DNA of 64,000 nucleotides, taken from assembly GCA_013180625.2 (NCBI GenBank), contig SNVD02002464.1, forward strand, positions 1-64,000, in the 5' to 3' direction. Position 1 is the first letter of the stretch. The number at the start of each line of letters is the position of its first letter. Below, in pieces: positions 38,001 to 52,500 of this stretch. Origin of the DNA: Boswellia sacra. Its lineage: Eukaryota; Streptophyta; Magnoliopsida; Sapindales; Burseraceae. A program made the translations under genes and the position numbers. The notes under the pieces are model-generated. The model was not told where the DNA came from, did not search any database, and saw only the letters and a program-made list of their open reading frames with translations.

Positions 38001-41000
38001 ATTTAGCTACAAACCTGAAATGGAATTTGAAAACCAAAATAATTTATTTAAAATGAAAAAAGAAAGGTGAGCAATGGTCATTTCAACAAAGAAACGGAAC
38101 TAACCACCCTCAAATGCATCTCAACAATTGTTGCTACTTCTTGTGGACCACAAGCAAAACCCTTTGAGATCAAAACAGATGCATACCGAAGAGGAATACA
38201 CTCTTCCTTATTAGTATCAACAGCCCCCCTCAAAGCACGAATTAGCGTAGCAGAAAGTTCAACATGATGTAGTAGAAATATCAAGCCTGAAAAATAAAAT
38301 ATGCAGTAGAAAATATCAGAACAATCTCAGCATCTGATGGAAAACAAAAACACAGGTGCTATCAACAGACCTGAGCGACAAAAAAGAAGTGAAAGGATTA
38401 TCGCCCCAATTGAGGATGTAATATCCAAATAAATATCCATAGCATCTCCCACATCTGAACGTAAAATTGAGGATGACAAAAGTGCAGCTGACAAAGGAAG
38501 AAAGCCTCTCTCCTGCTCCCAAGAGAGCATTCGAAAATCAATAGTGGTGCAAGGAATTCACTGACCCAGAAAGAAAGAGAAACTAGCTTGACAGAATAAA
38601 TAAGAATTCATCCTTGCTCACTTAAAAAAAAAATAACAATAATACTAATAAAATTAAATATATATATATATATATATATATTAAAGCGGAAGAAATGATC
38701 AAATTTACTTCATCCTTTTAGTGATTTATAGGTCATCACATTATATCAATACCAAAACTAAATATCGAACAAAAAGTAAATTATAAAAACTTTCACAACA
38801 ATAGCACATCTTAATCCAACTGCAATAACTACCACTAGACAAACTGATATTTATTAGGGATGCTACATCCACATAAGATTTCTAAAGCTATATAGGGTAT
38901 TGATTTTCGAAACAAATTCCCCTTTTTTAACATTGTTATCCCCAAAATGGAAGTTGGAGCTACAGACTTCCTCCAGTATCTCTCCTAAAATTATCTAATC
39001 CACTATTTCACCTTGGCTCCATTTAACAAATCAAAAAGTTCAAAGAATGAATTTATCAATTTGATTTGCATTGTTAGAGTTTAATCCACAATTAGACATC
39101 CTTTAAGCAACCATTCTACACTATGTCAAAGTTAGCAAGAGGTCACAACCATCAAAATAAACGAAACAAACTAGTTGCCAAATGGTCACATGCACTCTAA
39201 CCTCCACCGTAGTTATTCAACAGATAATAGAAATGGCATGGAAAATAAATTCCCAACAAAATTCACAAGCGGTCAATACTTAAACAAAATAGAGTAGGAC
39301 ACGTCTGAAGCTATTGAGATAATGTTAAGACTCTCATTTGCTACAAAAATTAAAGGTAAAATAAAATATCAGTGACGTGGATCAATAATCTGAGAGCATA
39401 GCATCAGTGTTATCTGAAATGTGAATGAACCTATAAGCAGAATCAAAAGCAGAGTCCAAATGGACCAGTGAAGCTTCCATTGCAAGCATGAAACAGCCAA
39501 ACCATCCACATAGAAGAAAATTTCAGGAATCCTATGCTATGCATTATTTTAATACATACTAGTTTGTCTACAACAGAATTATAGCTCTTACAATGCTAAC
39601 CTTTCATTCTAGAGGCAAGTTCAGACTACCAAAGTTAAGCCAAGAGATATAATAAGGGATGGAAAACATAAACACCTTGGCAGACAGTTATAGGTAGCCT
39701 CTAACTGTCTACCCATCAGTAGTCTTATAGAAAAGTCGACTCATCAACGGTAAAATATATCAAAACAATCAAAACGATGCATTCGTAACTGATGACTGAT
39801 ATCATTACATGATATTTCAGTCAAACCATCAAATTCTATGTAGACTCTACCATTTATTTTTTTTCTTTTCTTGATACCCCAAACAAAAATCCCTCAATGT
39901 TTCCCTTGTTCACCGTTATATAATATGCATATCAAGTAGGTAGCCTCAAGGGGATCTGAACCCTTGACCACAAATGATTGAATCATTAAAAAAATAAAGT
40001 GAAGATAAAAATAAAATGATGTAAAATGATGTACCAAAATAAAAACTTGTATATGTATTGTGTTCAAGAGAATACCACATACCCTAAGAATGAAAGAGTG
40101 CAAAATGGGTAATATACCTTAAGAAGGGTCAGCAAATGTGAGTCAACATCCGAGTTTGAAAAGCAACAACTTGACGAAGCAATTAAGCTATTTGTTACTT
40201 TGTAAGACAATAATCCTTCTGTCTGAACAAGAGTCAACGATCTACTTGCACAGGATACCGGAGAAGGATCTTCAATTGGACCACGTGAGTTTATCAATTT
40301 CTGCATTAATACTTGTCAACAAACATGAAATATGACACAATTGCAAATGTACACCTTGTATCCAGAAAAGAAACTATCAACTACATTTTCATAAAGGAAA
40401 AGCAAATGTAAACAAAGTTTTACAACTGACCAGTAGCTTTTTGAGTTGTGATTTGGCATTTATAAGTATGTTTGAAGTATCTGCTGTAACCTTACCAGCA
40501 GCAGATAGACTTTCCAATACAGAAAGTACTGCAACCTAGAAATGCAAACAAAAAAAATTACTACCACATATACATGAAGTCATTTTGGATATAGAAATAT
40601 CCATAGCCATCATCCTCCATCTCCATTCTCTTCCCACCCAACCCCCCTGCCCCCAATCTAAGAGGAGAAGAGTTCAAAAAAGTTAACAAAAAAAAAAAAA
40701 AAGCCTGAAAAAAAAAAGCCTGAAAGGATACCTCATATCGGGAAGCTACTTCATAAAATCGTAAGCGATGAAGAATTAAAGTCGTAAGAGAAGCCACATC
40801 ATGACGTGGTTTCTGCAGTAATAGTTTCAACAATCGGCCATAACCTTCACTGATGCCAGATGGGATATTCTCATCTTCTCGGGGCCACCACCCCAAAAAA
40901 CCTTCACACCCAACCGAATGCCTTGTAGCTTGCTCAATAACTGCAAGTAGAAGCAGCCTAATGGTGGTAGAATTCTCTATTTCATGACTAAAAACATATG

Positions 41001-44000
41001 CAAGTTGGTCCATTCCCCCAATGTTAACAAAGTGAAAGCAGCTTTCTCTACCAGAGCACAGCAAAAGAGCCACACTAAGTCTCAGAATGACACTCTCAAT
41101 CTGGAAATTAGAATTGACATCAGAAATTAACAAGATCTATCGAGCAAGTGAGTAAATAAGCATGAAAGTGACAAGCAAATGGTGGAGCACGAGTTTGTTT
41201 CTATAGTTGCAGTTAATAAATAGATGCACATATACAAGCACCAAATGCCAGCAGAGATTGCATTCAAATCAAAATCACCTGTGGAAGTTTGTGATGTCCA
41301 ACGGTTAAGCTGTTCCCCTTAAAGTTAAAGTACTGGCTTAACATCTCTACCAAGTGTTTGGAGGAAGCCACATCAGCCTCTGTCTCAAAAAAGTGGCACT
41401 CAGCCACTTCAGCTGATACATTCCCTGAATCATGTTGAAGAACTTCATAGAGGTCAAGAAGCTCTTTTCTGGCCTTATGAATAACACGATTTAAATCATC
41501 TTCAGAACCTTTAATTGTGCCTAATATATATTGTTTGAGATTAGTTGTGTTACATAAGTCACAAGTGAAGTAAGAAGAAGCAGCTAACACTACTGTACTT
41601 AGAACTCTATGCATTGAAGACTCGAGGCTTGGCATCTCCAAAACCTTCAGCATCAGATGTAACAACTGCTTAACCTCAACAGGTATATCAGAAGCAGTAA
41701 CTGGTAGAGATAATATAGTTGGGGAGGATATGGATTCCTCAATCGTACGATTAATTGAATGCAGTGTCAGAGGAAGGTCCTCAAGCTTTCCCTCAGCAGA
41801 AGTAACAAGATCAGTTAAAGAACTATCATCAAAGTCAATGTTGAATTGTCCCAGATCCTCAGCTGTGTTTCCATATATTATCAAGCTAAGACTGCGATAG
41901 CTGCCCCTTACAACCAGATGATTAGTTACAACAGCCTGAAAAGAAATCAATATATTGTTATCATGCTTGTGCAGTGCTATAAGCTTCCCCAACTAGAGAA
42001 TCCAATCAAAAGAAGACGAGAAGAAAGTGAAAAAAAAGGCTTAACAATTTTTTTTCTTTTATTTCTAAAGCATATCATTGTTAAAAATCTGCGGGTACTT
42101 GATTTAGATAATCAACTAAACCGCATATATGCCCACACATGCAAAAAATTTCTCCCACAGATTCACAAAAAAAAGTGAACTACCAAGGATCTTCAAAACT
42201 CATGCACCTGTCAACAGTTTCCACCTAAAACGGCTCCATAAAATAACCATTACAAATCTCTTTGAATTCTCCAAAGAAATCCTGTATCAGTCAACAAAAT
42301 CAAAAATAACACTATTGGAAATTTCTACAAGCATGAGTTTTATATACCAGTGTAGATGACCCCTCTAATGCTTGTTCTCTGTAAAAATAGCTATATTGTC
42401 AACCTTAAGTAAAACCTACTTCCATCATAGAGATCACACATCTAAAAAGAAACTTTCAGAAATCTTTCATTCATATTGCTTGAAAGTCCACGAATATATA
42501 TAGGCAATCTCCAATTTGATGATGAACTATCACAATTCCAGCCAAAAACCTAAATTGTAACTCCTGCCAAACTTTCTAAATAAAATTGTTGATTCAAATT
42601 CGAAACTAGATACATAAACCCTTGTACACAGATTCATACAAGTCCCCACATAAGTGCACCAAGCATTTTCCTCTGTACATCAATTCAATAAATCATAAAG
42701 ACATGCTGGTCTAACACTAAGAGGCACATAACCTAGAACAACAATATGACAAATAAAAAGAGTGATAAAAGTAAAACATATATTTAAGAGCTCACTGTTA
42801 TAAAGAATTCAAACAAAGACGCATAGTAGGAAGTAACGCTGGTAATATTAATTTAACATTAATAGAGTGGTAAACACCTCCACTTCTAACACATTCGATG
42901 AAGAATGAGAATAGAGAAAAGGCTGACAGAGGCGCCTAAATCTCGTCTCTCCCTCGCACTGAACAAAAACCTCCAAAGCAAATGAAGGAGGAGAAGTTGC
43001 CCTGTTAAGAAAATAACATTTTAGAAAATTTGTAGCCCAAGCATTATATGGTACTGATACCTAATGCAAAACCATTCTATTTCAATACCCAAAACGTTAA
43101 GCTTCAATACCAGAACTACAAAATCAAGACCAGCATTCCCCCATTTGTCAAAATATCATTATCATACTAAACACAATTTATAACTTTCTGATAATTGAAA
43201 CTTTCAACAAATAGGAAATTGTTTAAAAAATAATAATCAAAAGTTTAAAAAAATTATTGTAGCCACAACTAAATATTAGTAAATCTCTCCCAAAAGTAAG
43301 AAAATTGAATTAAAAACTAAACACCCGGATTTAATATCTAAAATAGTGTGTCACAATAACCAAAATCAGATTAAGATCATTGTCATGCTGAACAATATTT
43401 TTCACACAAATTAATTTGTTTCGTTTTGTTTTCTTTTCTCTTCTCTCTCTCTTTTTTTTTTTTTTTTTTTTTGCCCAGAAAATATTTTCATTATTATTTA
43501 CAGATTAAAACTCAACATCTAAAACAAACCATAAGCCCTCTCACTATTGACCCCCAAATTGAAACCTACAATTAGAGTTTAGACCAACGTGTGATACTCA
43601 CAAAATCAGCATACCAGGCCAAGCCAAGTAAAATTATCATTGATTAGAAAAATAAAAATTAAAGTAAAAACCAAATTTTAAAAGTAATTTTTTAAAAAGA
43701 AAAAAAAAGTAAAGTTATTGTCCAATAACAGCAGGTACTGAAACCTAACATCAAATTTGTAATATTTTCGAAGTCCCACATTCCCATATTAAAAAGCTTT
43801 ACATTTTAGCTCCACTTCAGGTTGTCACAACTACAATCTCAATTTTACAAGTCACTTCGACGTTAAAAGTAATACCATCCTATTCCAAACTATACAATTT
43901 CCCCAAGTTTGAAGTAAAGTCAATTACAAGATGATAATGCAACATACCCGACAAGCAAAACTGCTTGAGAAGTGGAGGACGCGTTTTGCTCAAGAAACTC

Positions 44001-44209
44001 ACACGCAGTTATAACAATTGGCTCAGCAAATATCACCTAACAAACACAACAGATTCATTAAAAAGAACAAATACTAACTTGAGCGGAGGGGGAGAAGACA
44101 GAGCCAAAAGTGGCGGGAACAACAAGAACTCTACCTCGTCGACATACTCGTCGAGTTGGGGATGAACGAAGGTCTGAGCGAACAAGACGCAAGGTTCGGG
44201 TCGACCCAT
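29070..44209 (-). CDS. VIR: VIRILIZER, m6A writer complex scaffold
   Basis: VIR is the large nuclear scaffold of the plant mRNA m6A methyltransferase (with MTA, MTB, FIP37, HAKAI). My splice reading gives 28 phase-consistent exons, 2199 residues (Arabidopsis about 2138): 44209-44135, 44036-43948, 43001-42878, 41935-41279, 41100-40732, 40535-40431, 40300-40118, 38512-38371, 38286-38105, 37968-37883, 37796-37748, 37333-37267, 37168-36690, 36589-36490, 36339-36206, 35915-35848, 35767-35551, 35283-35068, 34917-34762, 34683-34630, 34535-34327, 34216-34147, 33813-33488, 32822-32636, 32540-31137, 31030-30272, 30123-30052, 29090-29070. It starts MGRPEPCVLFAQTFVHPQLD (N-terminal VIR domain), has an alpha-helical repeat-like middle, then an acidic/Ser-rich region (1449-1916) and a Pro/Gln-rich tail (1917-2169), ending ERLGQL. 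No internal stop was seen. Confidence 0.96.
38657..38681. repeat. TA microsatellite in VIRILIZER intron 7
   Basis: A simple TA run inside the largest VIR intron (38513-40117, 1605 bases). The rest of that intron shows no second gene. Confidence 0.9.
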
Positions 44210-44451
44210 TGGGGGGCTGGGTTCGGATCTCAGGTGGATTTGGAAAAATTTGAATTTAACGTAGCATGAATTGGAAATGGTTGGATTTGAATTTAGGGTT
44301 TTTTGAGGGACAGAGAGAATCTTGGTTCTATGTAATTTGGGGTTTTTGGTTTACAGAAAGAAGAAGAAGAAGAAAACTTTGAAGAGGAAGAAAGGGCTAG
44401 GAGAAGAGAGGGAAAGGAAACTTTATTATTTTTAAAGGATTTTTATTTATA
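44210..44451 (-). promoter_or_regulatory. VIRILIZER 5' leader and TATA box
   Basis: On the minus strand TATAAATAAAA occupies 44451-44441, and the pyrimidine-rich TTTCCTTTCCCTCTCTTC starts about 30 bases downstream, a plausible start region near 44405-44420. The leader then carries a TTC repeat (TTCTTCTTCTTCTTTC) before the ATG at 44209. This would give a leader of about 200 bases. Confidence 0.55.
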
Positions 44452-44459
44452 GGTTAAAT

Positions 44460-44725
44460 TTTATACCTGGAATAATTTTTTAAAAAATAAAATAAAAAGA
44501 TTTTATGTCAAAAACAAATGCAACATGCCCTCGAGGGCATGTTTGATACGCTATATGCTATATAATGTATAACATTATTTTATTATATAATATTAAATAA
44601 CATAATTTAGTATAATATTAAATTATATAAAATATAATTATTAAATACATATATATTGTATTAATCTATGATATTAATATTACGTTATATACCATAATTT
44701 AAAAAAGTAAAAATTATCTTTATAA

Positions 44726-44776
<51 letters not shown>

Positions 44777-45960
44777 ACAATACCCTTTGATGTTTTAAAT
44801 TTTCAAAATAATTAATCATTTATTTAGTAAGGATTGTCGGTGCCCCCACTAGATGACTCCTAGGTCCATTACCTCCACTAGACCTATTAGCTCCCAACAT
44901 GCTACCATAAATCTAAAATTTTCAATGAGTCTAATGGAGACAGTGAACCCAAGATGTAACATAACATGCTTAGACCTTTATAGATCCAGTGGGGTCATGA
45001 TACGCTGCGTGAGGGAGAAGTGTTACAAATCGTCTCGTAACAGTTGTTCTAAACATGGCAATGATGTCAAACGCTTCAAAAGCTTTTTTTCACAATTAGT
45101 GTATGTTCTAATACATTAATAAAAAACTAATATTATAAATAACATAAAAATATTTTTATATTTTTTATATATTTTTTGAAAAAAAATTCTTACTTTTTTG
45201 ATGAATTAATATAGTATATAAGTACATTAAACATAATGTAATTTTCACATAATATTATTTTTAGTACGGTACAATATAATATTATACTATATTATACAAT
45301 AATGTGTATACCAAAATGCCATTAGTTCACTGTTTTATGAGTTAATTACAATAATTGAAGAGTCTAGGGATTTTTTTATTCTTAATATATTTTTAAACTT
45401 TTTTTAAGAAATAATTACAAGTTTTCCCTAGAGGTTTAAGGGAAAAGAAAACGTTAAGATAAAATTGCGATCTATCTACGATAGTCAAATTAATAATAAT
45501 AATAATAATATCAAAAGGGATGTCTATTTTATTTTTTAAATCTTTGGCAAATTTAAGTAATACTTCTTAATTGTTTAACTGACTTTAATCTTCAGAGATA
45601 AAAATGTTGTTTTAGATAAATTTGCTTAAAGATATTGAATATGTAGTCAATAAGCAAACAAATTGATGTCTTTTATATCCGTACTCGTTGGCTTATATCG
45701 TATGACGAGCAACCTTTGTAAGTTTTATAAACCAGATGTGCTTAGCACATTTGACAACTTATTTTGGAAGTATGTACTTATATTCAAGGTTAACATAATT
45801 AGGAAAGGGGGCAAAAAAAAAAAAAAAAGAGTTTTGTTCAAATTCAAAACCCTTCCAACTTAGTTATTTTTCTCATACTTGTAAAGTTATTTTACTCCTA
45901 CTAAAATTTAGTCACTTTACATCCCTGTAAATAGTTTTCCATTCTACTTCAATATTTTAT
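44460..45960. other. Intergenic region upstream of VIRILIZER
   Basis: AT-rich. It has a TA run at 44731-44773 and a short AAT run near 45491-45510. An 88-codon plus-strand open stretch at 44853-45119 is not recognised. No gene supported. Confidence 0.5.
44731..44773. repeat. TA microsatellite
   Basis: An uninterrupted TA run upstream of the VIRILIZER promoter. Confidence 0.97.
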
Positions 45961-45969
45961 TAATATTAA

Positions 45970-46641
45970 GTATTCAAATGATTACTTTATCATCAAATGA
46001 TATTTGGTAGTTTTTTTATATTTTTAATTTTATAATCATTTATTAATTATATGAAAAATATAGCTATTCACACAGGCTATATAAAAGGGAAACAATCAAG
46101 GCTTAACGATGTGCATATAAAGTGGTGTAGGTGCAAAAAAGTGGAAAGCACTTGAGTAACTTTGTTTTTCATTATTCATCATTGTAAAATCTTTATGATT
46201 GTGTTAGTTTGGACTGTGTATGACTTATATGCATTGAGTATATGCATAGATCTGATTTGTGAGAGTTATTAAGTGGTATAACCTTAAGAGAGTTGAGTGA
46301 ATACATGATTCTGTAATAGTTATCGTAGTTATGTCTGACTAAATCGTTGTAGTTAAGTCTAACGTGTCTGTGAAGTGCAACATCAAAAGAGTGTGCGAAG
46401 GACTTTGGCTGTGATCAAGAATGATTAAGTTTACATAGATTAGGTTAGTGAGTGAGCAGGTGGCTACTACTGTAAAAAGTCTTAAGTCAAGTGTAAACAT
46501 ATACAGCATAGTAGATTGCAATTCTTGTTGCCTATAGATGAAGCTGATTGATAGCCGAACCACGTAGAACTTTCTGTTTTGTTATTCTTAACTGTTTTAG
46601 TTACATGTATGTTAACTATCTATACATTGTAAAAACTAACA
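45970..46641 (+). repeat. Copia 5' LTR
   Basis: Ends with CTAACA at 46641, two bases before the primer-binding site. It contains a clear TATA box, CTATATAAAAGGG, with TATATAAAAG at 46078-46087. The left edge is uncertain: a stretch around 45985-46030 resembles the bases after the 3' purine tract (58778 on), which suggests a start near there. Confidence 0.5.
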
Positions 46642-46643
46642 AT

Positions 46644-46658
46644 TGGTATTAGAGCGGG
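46644..46658 (+). other. Copia primer-binding site
   Basis: TGGTATTAGAGCGGG, one base from the standard TGGTATCAGAGC complement of plant initiator methionine tRNA. It lies two bases after the LTR end. Confidence 0.85.
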
Positions 46659-48116
46659 TTCACTAACATAGAAGTGTAGATCATTGAATAGAACAACATT
46701 TAGCGTTGTCTGTGGGAACAATTTGCCAAATGTTCTTGATTGCGTTCAGTTATGATTGATAGTTGCCAGATCTTGATCCCTACAGTCAATTTTCGGCATC
46801 AACTTTGAGCAAGAGTGGTACCTTTGGAAAACTGACGGACTCACGATTCCAACGATGTATGGTAAGAGGTCAGCCACCGTCGGAAGTGGGAGCAATCGGC
46901 CTAAACAGTAACGCCGCTAGGTAACTCTGCTCCAAACTTTCATCGAACAGTCCACACTCTTTTGCTCTTTAGGGAGGATTTTTCCATTAGAATTAAGCTT
47001 GTGATATGGGTTGGAAAGCTGAGACAAAGGTGCTTCCAAACTTGGTGGGCTTGTGCTCGACACATCGCGGTGGCCGCAGTTATTGCTGGAAATAGTAGCG
47101 CCGTCGGATTCTGTTCTGGAACTGACAGATCGACCTAGTCGCACTATTTTACTTCTACAGAACGATCCAACCATTAGATTTAAGCATATAATATGGAGTT
47201 GGAAAGCTGACTTCTAGACGATCCCAACTCCATTTGGCTGGTCGGCTGAAGTTGTCTGTGGAAGGAGATATTGGCTTCGACATTAACGCCTTTGGATCTC
47301 ATTTTTGCACTTTCCTGATCGACGTTGTCATGCTTTCTGGCCTATACGGGTTGATCCAGCCATTGGATTTGAGCTGGCCATACAATGCTAGAAAGCTGAC
47401 TCAAAGCCGGTTCCAACCTTGCCTGGCGCATTTCCAGAAGAGATCGGAGGAGGGAGATATCAACTAAAACAGTAACTCTATCGAAAATTTTTTTTTGGCT
47501 TAGCCTGCGTGAACCAGCCACGGTTTTCTGCCTCTATCATCCGATCCAGCCATTGGATTTGGGCGTATCTCATGGGGTTTGGAAGCTATCGGACACACGA
47601 TTCCAACGGCATATATTGGGTGGTCATATGATGTCTAACGAAGGAGATTTCGGTTCGTAACCTTGCCTAAATGGGAATATGACTCTCGATTGGTGACCGG
47701 TTTGCGTTTCTTGTGCTCTTTTCTTGCTTCTTCCTTTGTGTTTGCTATTTTTTGAGTTGTTTTTACTTGGGATATTGCTGATTTGTGGCCTGGTTGATAA
47801 CGAAATTGAGTCATTGTGTTGATTTGTTAAGGCTTGATTGGTTTTATTTTGGAAAATTTAGTGCTTCGGATTGGTTTTTTGGGTTTGTTATTGGTCTTGT
47901 GGCTTTGGTTGGCTCTGGAATCCTACCTTTGGTTGATTTGACTATTTTTGAGATATTTGGTTTTGGAGTTTGATTTCAGTTGAGTGCTTTGGTTGATTTG
48001 ATTATTGGTTGGATATTTTGGAGTTTTGGAGTTGATTTTGGGTTGATTGCTACGTGTTGGAGTTTTCCCACTATTTTCACCGCACATTTCCTAGCCTGCA
48101 CCATACCATCCCTACC

Positions 48117-49130
48117 ATGGCCACCTCCACCCCTAACAAACTTAACCAGCCCCAATGCCCACCTCGTGCCACTCAAACACACCCACCTGCTCGAAACACC
48201 ACCTACAAGCAACCCTTACCTAAACCACCCGACTCTTGGGCTGATAGGGTTCGGGTTACTGAGGCCAGCACTAGATTTTATCTTGACTCGATAGCCCAGA
48301 AGGACCCAGGTTCGATTTTTGAGCTCCCTGATGATTTGGTTGATGATGTTGGGGCTGATTGGTTGCGTTGTATTGTGAGATTTTTTTCAGGGTATACTAT
48401 GCCTTTCCATGCTGCACGTTCCATTGCTATACGTGCATGGCAGTCTAGTGGTTTGGAGGATGTCCGCTCTACTAGGACGGGTTTCTTGATATTCAGATTT
48501 AGAACTGTAGAGGAGTTCATGATATTTTAAAGAGAGGGCCTTGGATGTTTGGTGGGAAGCACATCATTCTCCAACAGTGGAATCCTCATTTCTCTTTTGA
48601 CCAGAGTAGATCCCAGTCTGGGTTCAGTTACATGGACTACCATTTCCATTGTGGTCAGCCAGAGCACTCAGTGCTGTTTCTAGTATGGTTGGTCGACCAT
48701 TATCATGTGACAAGATGACTTATGAGCACACTAGGTTATCCTATGCCAGGGTTTGTGTTGAGATAGATGCAGAACATTTTCCAGTGCAGGACTTTGAGAT
48801 CCGGTGTAAGCTATCCTCTAAGCCTATCAAGATCAAAGTGGAATATGAATAGAAACCGAAACGCTGTTCCAAGTATTGTTTATTTGGCCATACCTGTCCT
48901 ATACCTGTTGTGTCTTCTGCTCCTACAGAGGTCGAGGCGCCAGTTACTACTACAGCCCCTGTCTTACGAGATAAAGGGAACACTGATGACACTGTCGTTG
49001 CAATACCAGTTCATATTAAGACTAGTCAGGATCTGATTATTGCTGCTAATGTAACTCCAGTTATATGAGATAAGGGTAAAGGTATTGCTACTGATTCCAC
49101 ACCAGTCGGACCTCTTACTCTACTAACTTT
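48117..49130 (+). pseudogene. LINE ORF1 (DUF4283-type RNA-binding protein)
   Basis: Start chosen at ATG 48117 (MATSTPNKLNQPQ). After a basic, Pro-rich N-terminus comes ADWLRCIVRFFSGYTMPFHA and a region like the DUF4283 domain of plant L1 ORF1. A frameshift near 48520 moves the match to VHDILKRGPWMFGGKHIILQ. The sequence continues in broken frames to the Ser/Thr-rich tail near 49100. In L1 elements ORF1 packages the RNA. Confidence 0.75.
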
Positions 49131-49509
49131 AGATGCAATGACTACAGCGACAGATTCGATTGAAATGATCTTTAATAAGTTAGGTAAGGTTACAACCAAT
49201 GGTTCAGATTCTGAGTCTGATTCACTATCTCCTATTGAAGCACAGCAGGATCAGATTTTGAAGTGCTCTTTTAGCCCTATAGCTGCTTTGCCTGATTCTT
49301 TAGGGATTTGCTCCTCTAGAGAGGTTTATTGCCCCGGATTCTCCAAAATCCACTATGGCACCTTTGGACAGTCAACCACCTACCATTGTTCTTGTCCGTC
49401 CTGCTGGTCAGGGTAAAAAGGTTCAGAGTAAAAAGGGTGGCAATGGGGGTAGAGGGGCCATGCACCTCCGATGATTTATTTATTGAGTTCTGAGATTTTT
49501 CCAGTTTCT

Positions 49510-52500
49510 TATGATAGGAAGTTAGAATATTAGAGGCCTTAATGGCTTCTCTACGCAACGAGCAGTTAGAAACTAGATTTCTAAGTATTTTTTAGGTTTG
49601 ATTGGTCTCTTAGAGACTAAGGTTGATCAGCGACACCTTGCTTCAGTTGTTTCAGATATTTGTCCTTCTTGGAAGTTCTTTTCCAATGCCACTGAGTCAA
49701 TTGCTTATAGAGTATTGGTGTGTTGGGATCCTACTTTGTACAGTTTGATTAGTTTGCAGTCTTCTCCATAGTGGATCGTTTGTCGGGCTACCAGATTATC
49801 AAATGGTGTTTCTTTCGGTTTGATCTTTGTTTATGGCTCTAACGATCCAGGTGTTCAACGACAGTTATGGGACTTTATCAAAGCTCAGTCCATGGATTTG
49901 GGTGACTTACCTTGGTTGGCATTGGTTGATTTCAATGCGATTTTATGCTCTTCGGATAGAGTTGGAGGGGATCAGGCTTGGCATGATTATATGGATGAGT
50001 TTGGTTAGTGTGTTCATAATGCAGCGTTGATCAGGGTACCATCTTTTGGGCTCCGGTATACCTGGCATAATGGGCAGCAGGGAGAGGGTACTATTCTTCA
50101 GACTATTGATGGGAGTTTTGGCAGCGCTTCATGGTTCTTGACTTGACCAAACACAACTTCTGAGATTCTTCCACGGGATGCTTCTGATCATAGTGCTATG
50201 GTCATCAGGTTTAGAGATCAACGTAGGCAGACCTCCAGTCCTTTTAAATTTTTGAACTTTTGGGTTGACTAAGAGGATTTCTTGGAGATTGTTCAGAGAG
50301 CGTGGTCTACGCCTGTGGATGGGGATCCTATGTTTCGAATCATGCAGAAATTGGGTTTGTTAAAACGTGAGTTTAAGACTTTGCATGCTAAGGCTTCTAG
50401 TCACATCTCTAGTAGGATCATTGAGGTTAGGGCTCAGTGGGCTACGACTCAGGCTGTTCTGGATAAGAGCCCTTATTCCCTAGATTGTATTTTGGCTAAG
50501 AGGGATTTTGCTAAGCAGTCTTCTCAGTTGTGCAGGGATGAAGAGGCTTTCTTTTGATAGAGGTCAAGGATCCAATAGCTCTCTTTGGGGGATCAAAATA
50601 CCAAGTTCTTTCACAGGTCTCTAATCCATAGACAGGTCAAGAATCGGATTCATCAGCTTGAGGATGAGGATGGTACCATTGTTACAGATCGAGGCGACTT
50701 AGGTCATCTAGCTGTGAGGTATTTTCAGAAATTGCTTACAGCTCCTTCTCGCCCTTCTCTTATAGATGCATCTCGGTTTTTCTCTGGAAGAGTTTCTGAG
50801 GAGATGCTGCCTTCTTTGGTGTGCCCTATTACTGATGATGAGATCAGGTCAGCTTTATTTTCGATTTTCGATGATAAAGCTCTAGGACCGGATGGGTATA
50901 CCTCTCTGTTCTTCAAGAAGGCTTGGGATATTATTAGTGTGGAGTTTAAGGCTGATGTGCGCTACTTCTTCGCGACTTGTCGGATGCTAAAGTGTGTTAA
51001 TGCCACTAGGATTGCATTGGTCCCCAAGGTTGAGTCTCCGAGAACTATGAGTGATTTTCGACCAATCTCTTGTTGTAATGTACTTTACAAGTGCATCTCT
51101 AAAATGATTATGAATCGGTTAAAAGCAGTCTTACTTGATGTAATTGGGAGTTCACAGTCTGCTTTTGTCTCAAGTCGGAGGATCTTTGATGCCATTCTAT
51201 TGACTCAAGAGCTCATGCATAATTACCATCTTGGGCATTTGCCTCCTCGGTGGGCTTTAAAAGTGGATATTCATAAAGCTTTTGATACTGTCAGTCGGGA
51301 TTTCATCCTTTTGGGGTTAAGGACGATTAGTATTCCAGAGTGTATGGTTCGATGGATTGTGACCTGCATGTCTTCTACATATTTCTCAGTTGCTTTAAAT
51401 GGAGAGCTTCATGGGTTCTTTCCCACCTCCAGAGGTGTTCGACAGGGTGATCTGTTGTCACCATACCTTTTTGTGTTGGCCATGGAGGGTTTGAGTGGTA
51501 TTCTTCGGGAGGCCTCTCAGCGGCCTGGTTTTCGTTACCATTGGAGATGCCAGTAGATTTCTCTTACTCATCTTTGTTTTGTAGATGATCTGATGGTTTT
51601 TTGCAGGGTAGATGTGGGCTCTATTAGGGTGGTTCGTGCTGCTTTGCAAAAGTTTGCAGAGCTCTCTGGTTTAGTTACGAATTCGGCCAAGAGTCATGTC
51701 TTCTTTTCCGGAGTCAATGATGAGGATCGAGTGGTATTGCAGCCCATCTTAAGTTTTCAAGTGGGGAGTTTGCCGGTCCGATATTTGGGGGTGCCTTTGA
51801 TTAGCACCCGATTGCTCCTTTCAGATTGTGCTCCATTGATAGAACGGATTCTGTCGAGGGTTAGGTTATGGACATCCGCTGTGCTAACTTATGCTGGCCG
51901 TCTCCAGTTGATTAAGTCGGTACTATTTTCCATCCAGGTCTACTGGTCATCTATGTTCATATTACCGGTAACTATGGTGTGGAAGATCGAGGGTATTCTG
52001 GTTGCTTTCCTCTAGAAAGGGACCTCTTTGTCTCGTTCTAGGGCCAAAGTAGCTTGGGATTCGGTTTGCTATCCGTTGAAGGAAGGGGGATTGGGAATTA
52101 AGCGAGTGAAGGAGTGGAATCGTGCTGCTATTCTGAAGCATGTTTGGAGGCTTTTTTCTGACAAGTCTTCCACATGGTCTTCTTGGGTTCATAAGGTACT
52201 CCTTCGGGGTCACTCTTTTTGGCAGGTTCGGGTTACTTCTGGAGCCTCCTGGTCTTGGAGGAAGATTTTGCACAGTCGGGATTGGTGTAGGGGTAAATTT
52301 GTCTCTTATATTGGCGATGGATGTGATACCTCACTTTGGTAGGATTATTGGTTGTCGCAGGGACGTCTTTGTGATATGTTTTCTTTTAGAACTCTATCAT
52401 CTACAGATCTTCCCTCAGATGCAAAGGTCTCAGCTGTTATTCAGGATGGGGATTGGGCTTTTCCTGATGGTGGGCTGGTCCTTAGACGGGTTTGGGACTC

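Noticed and set aside
38513..38570. Longer 5' end of VIRILIZER exon 8
   Set aside because: Using the acceptor near 38563 brings a stop in frame; the acceptor GAGCAG at 38513-38518 gives LLK/ERGFLPLS as in the family.
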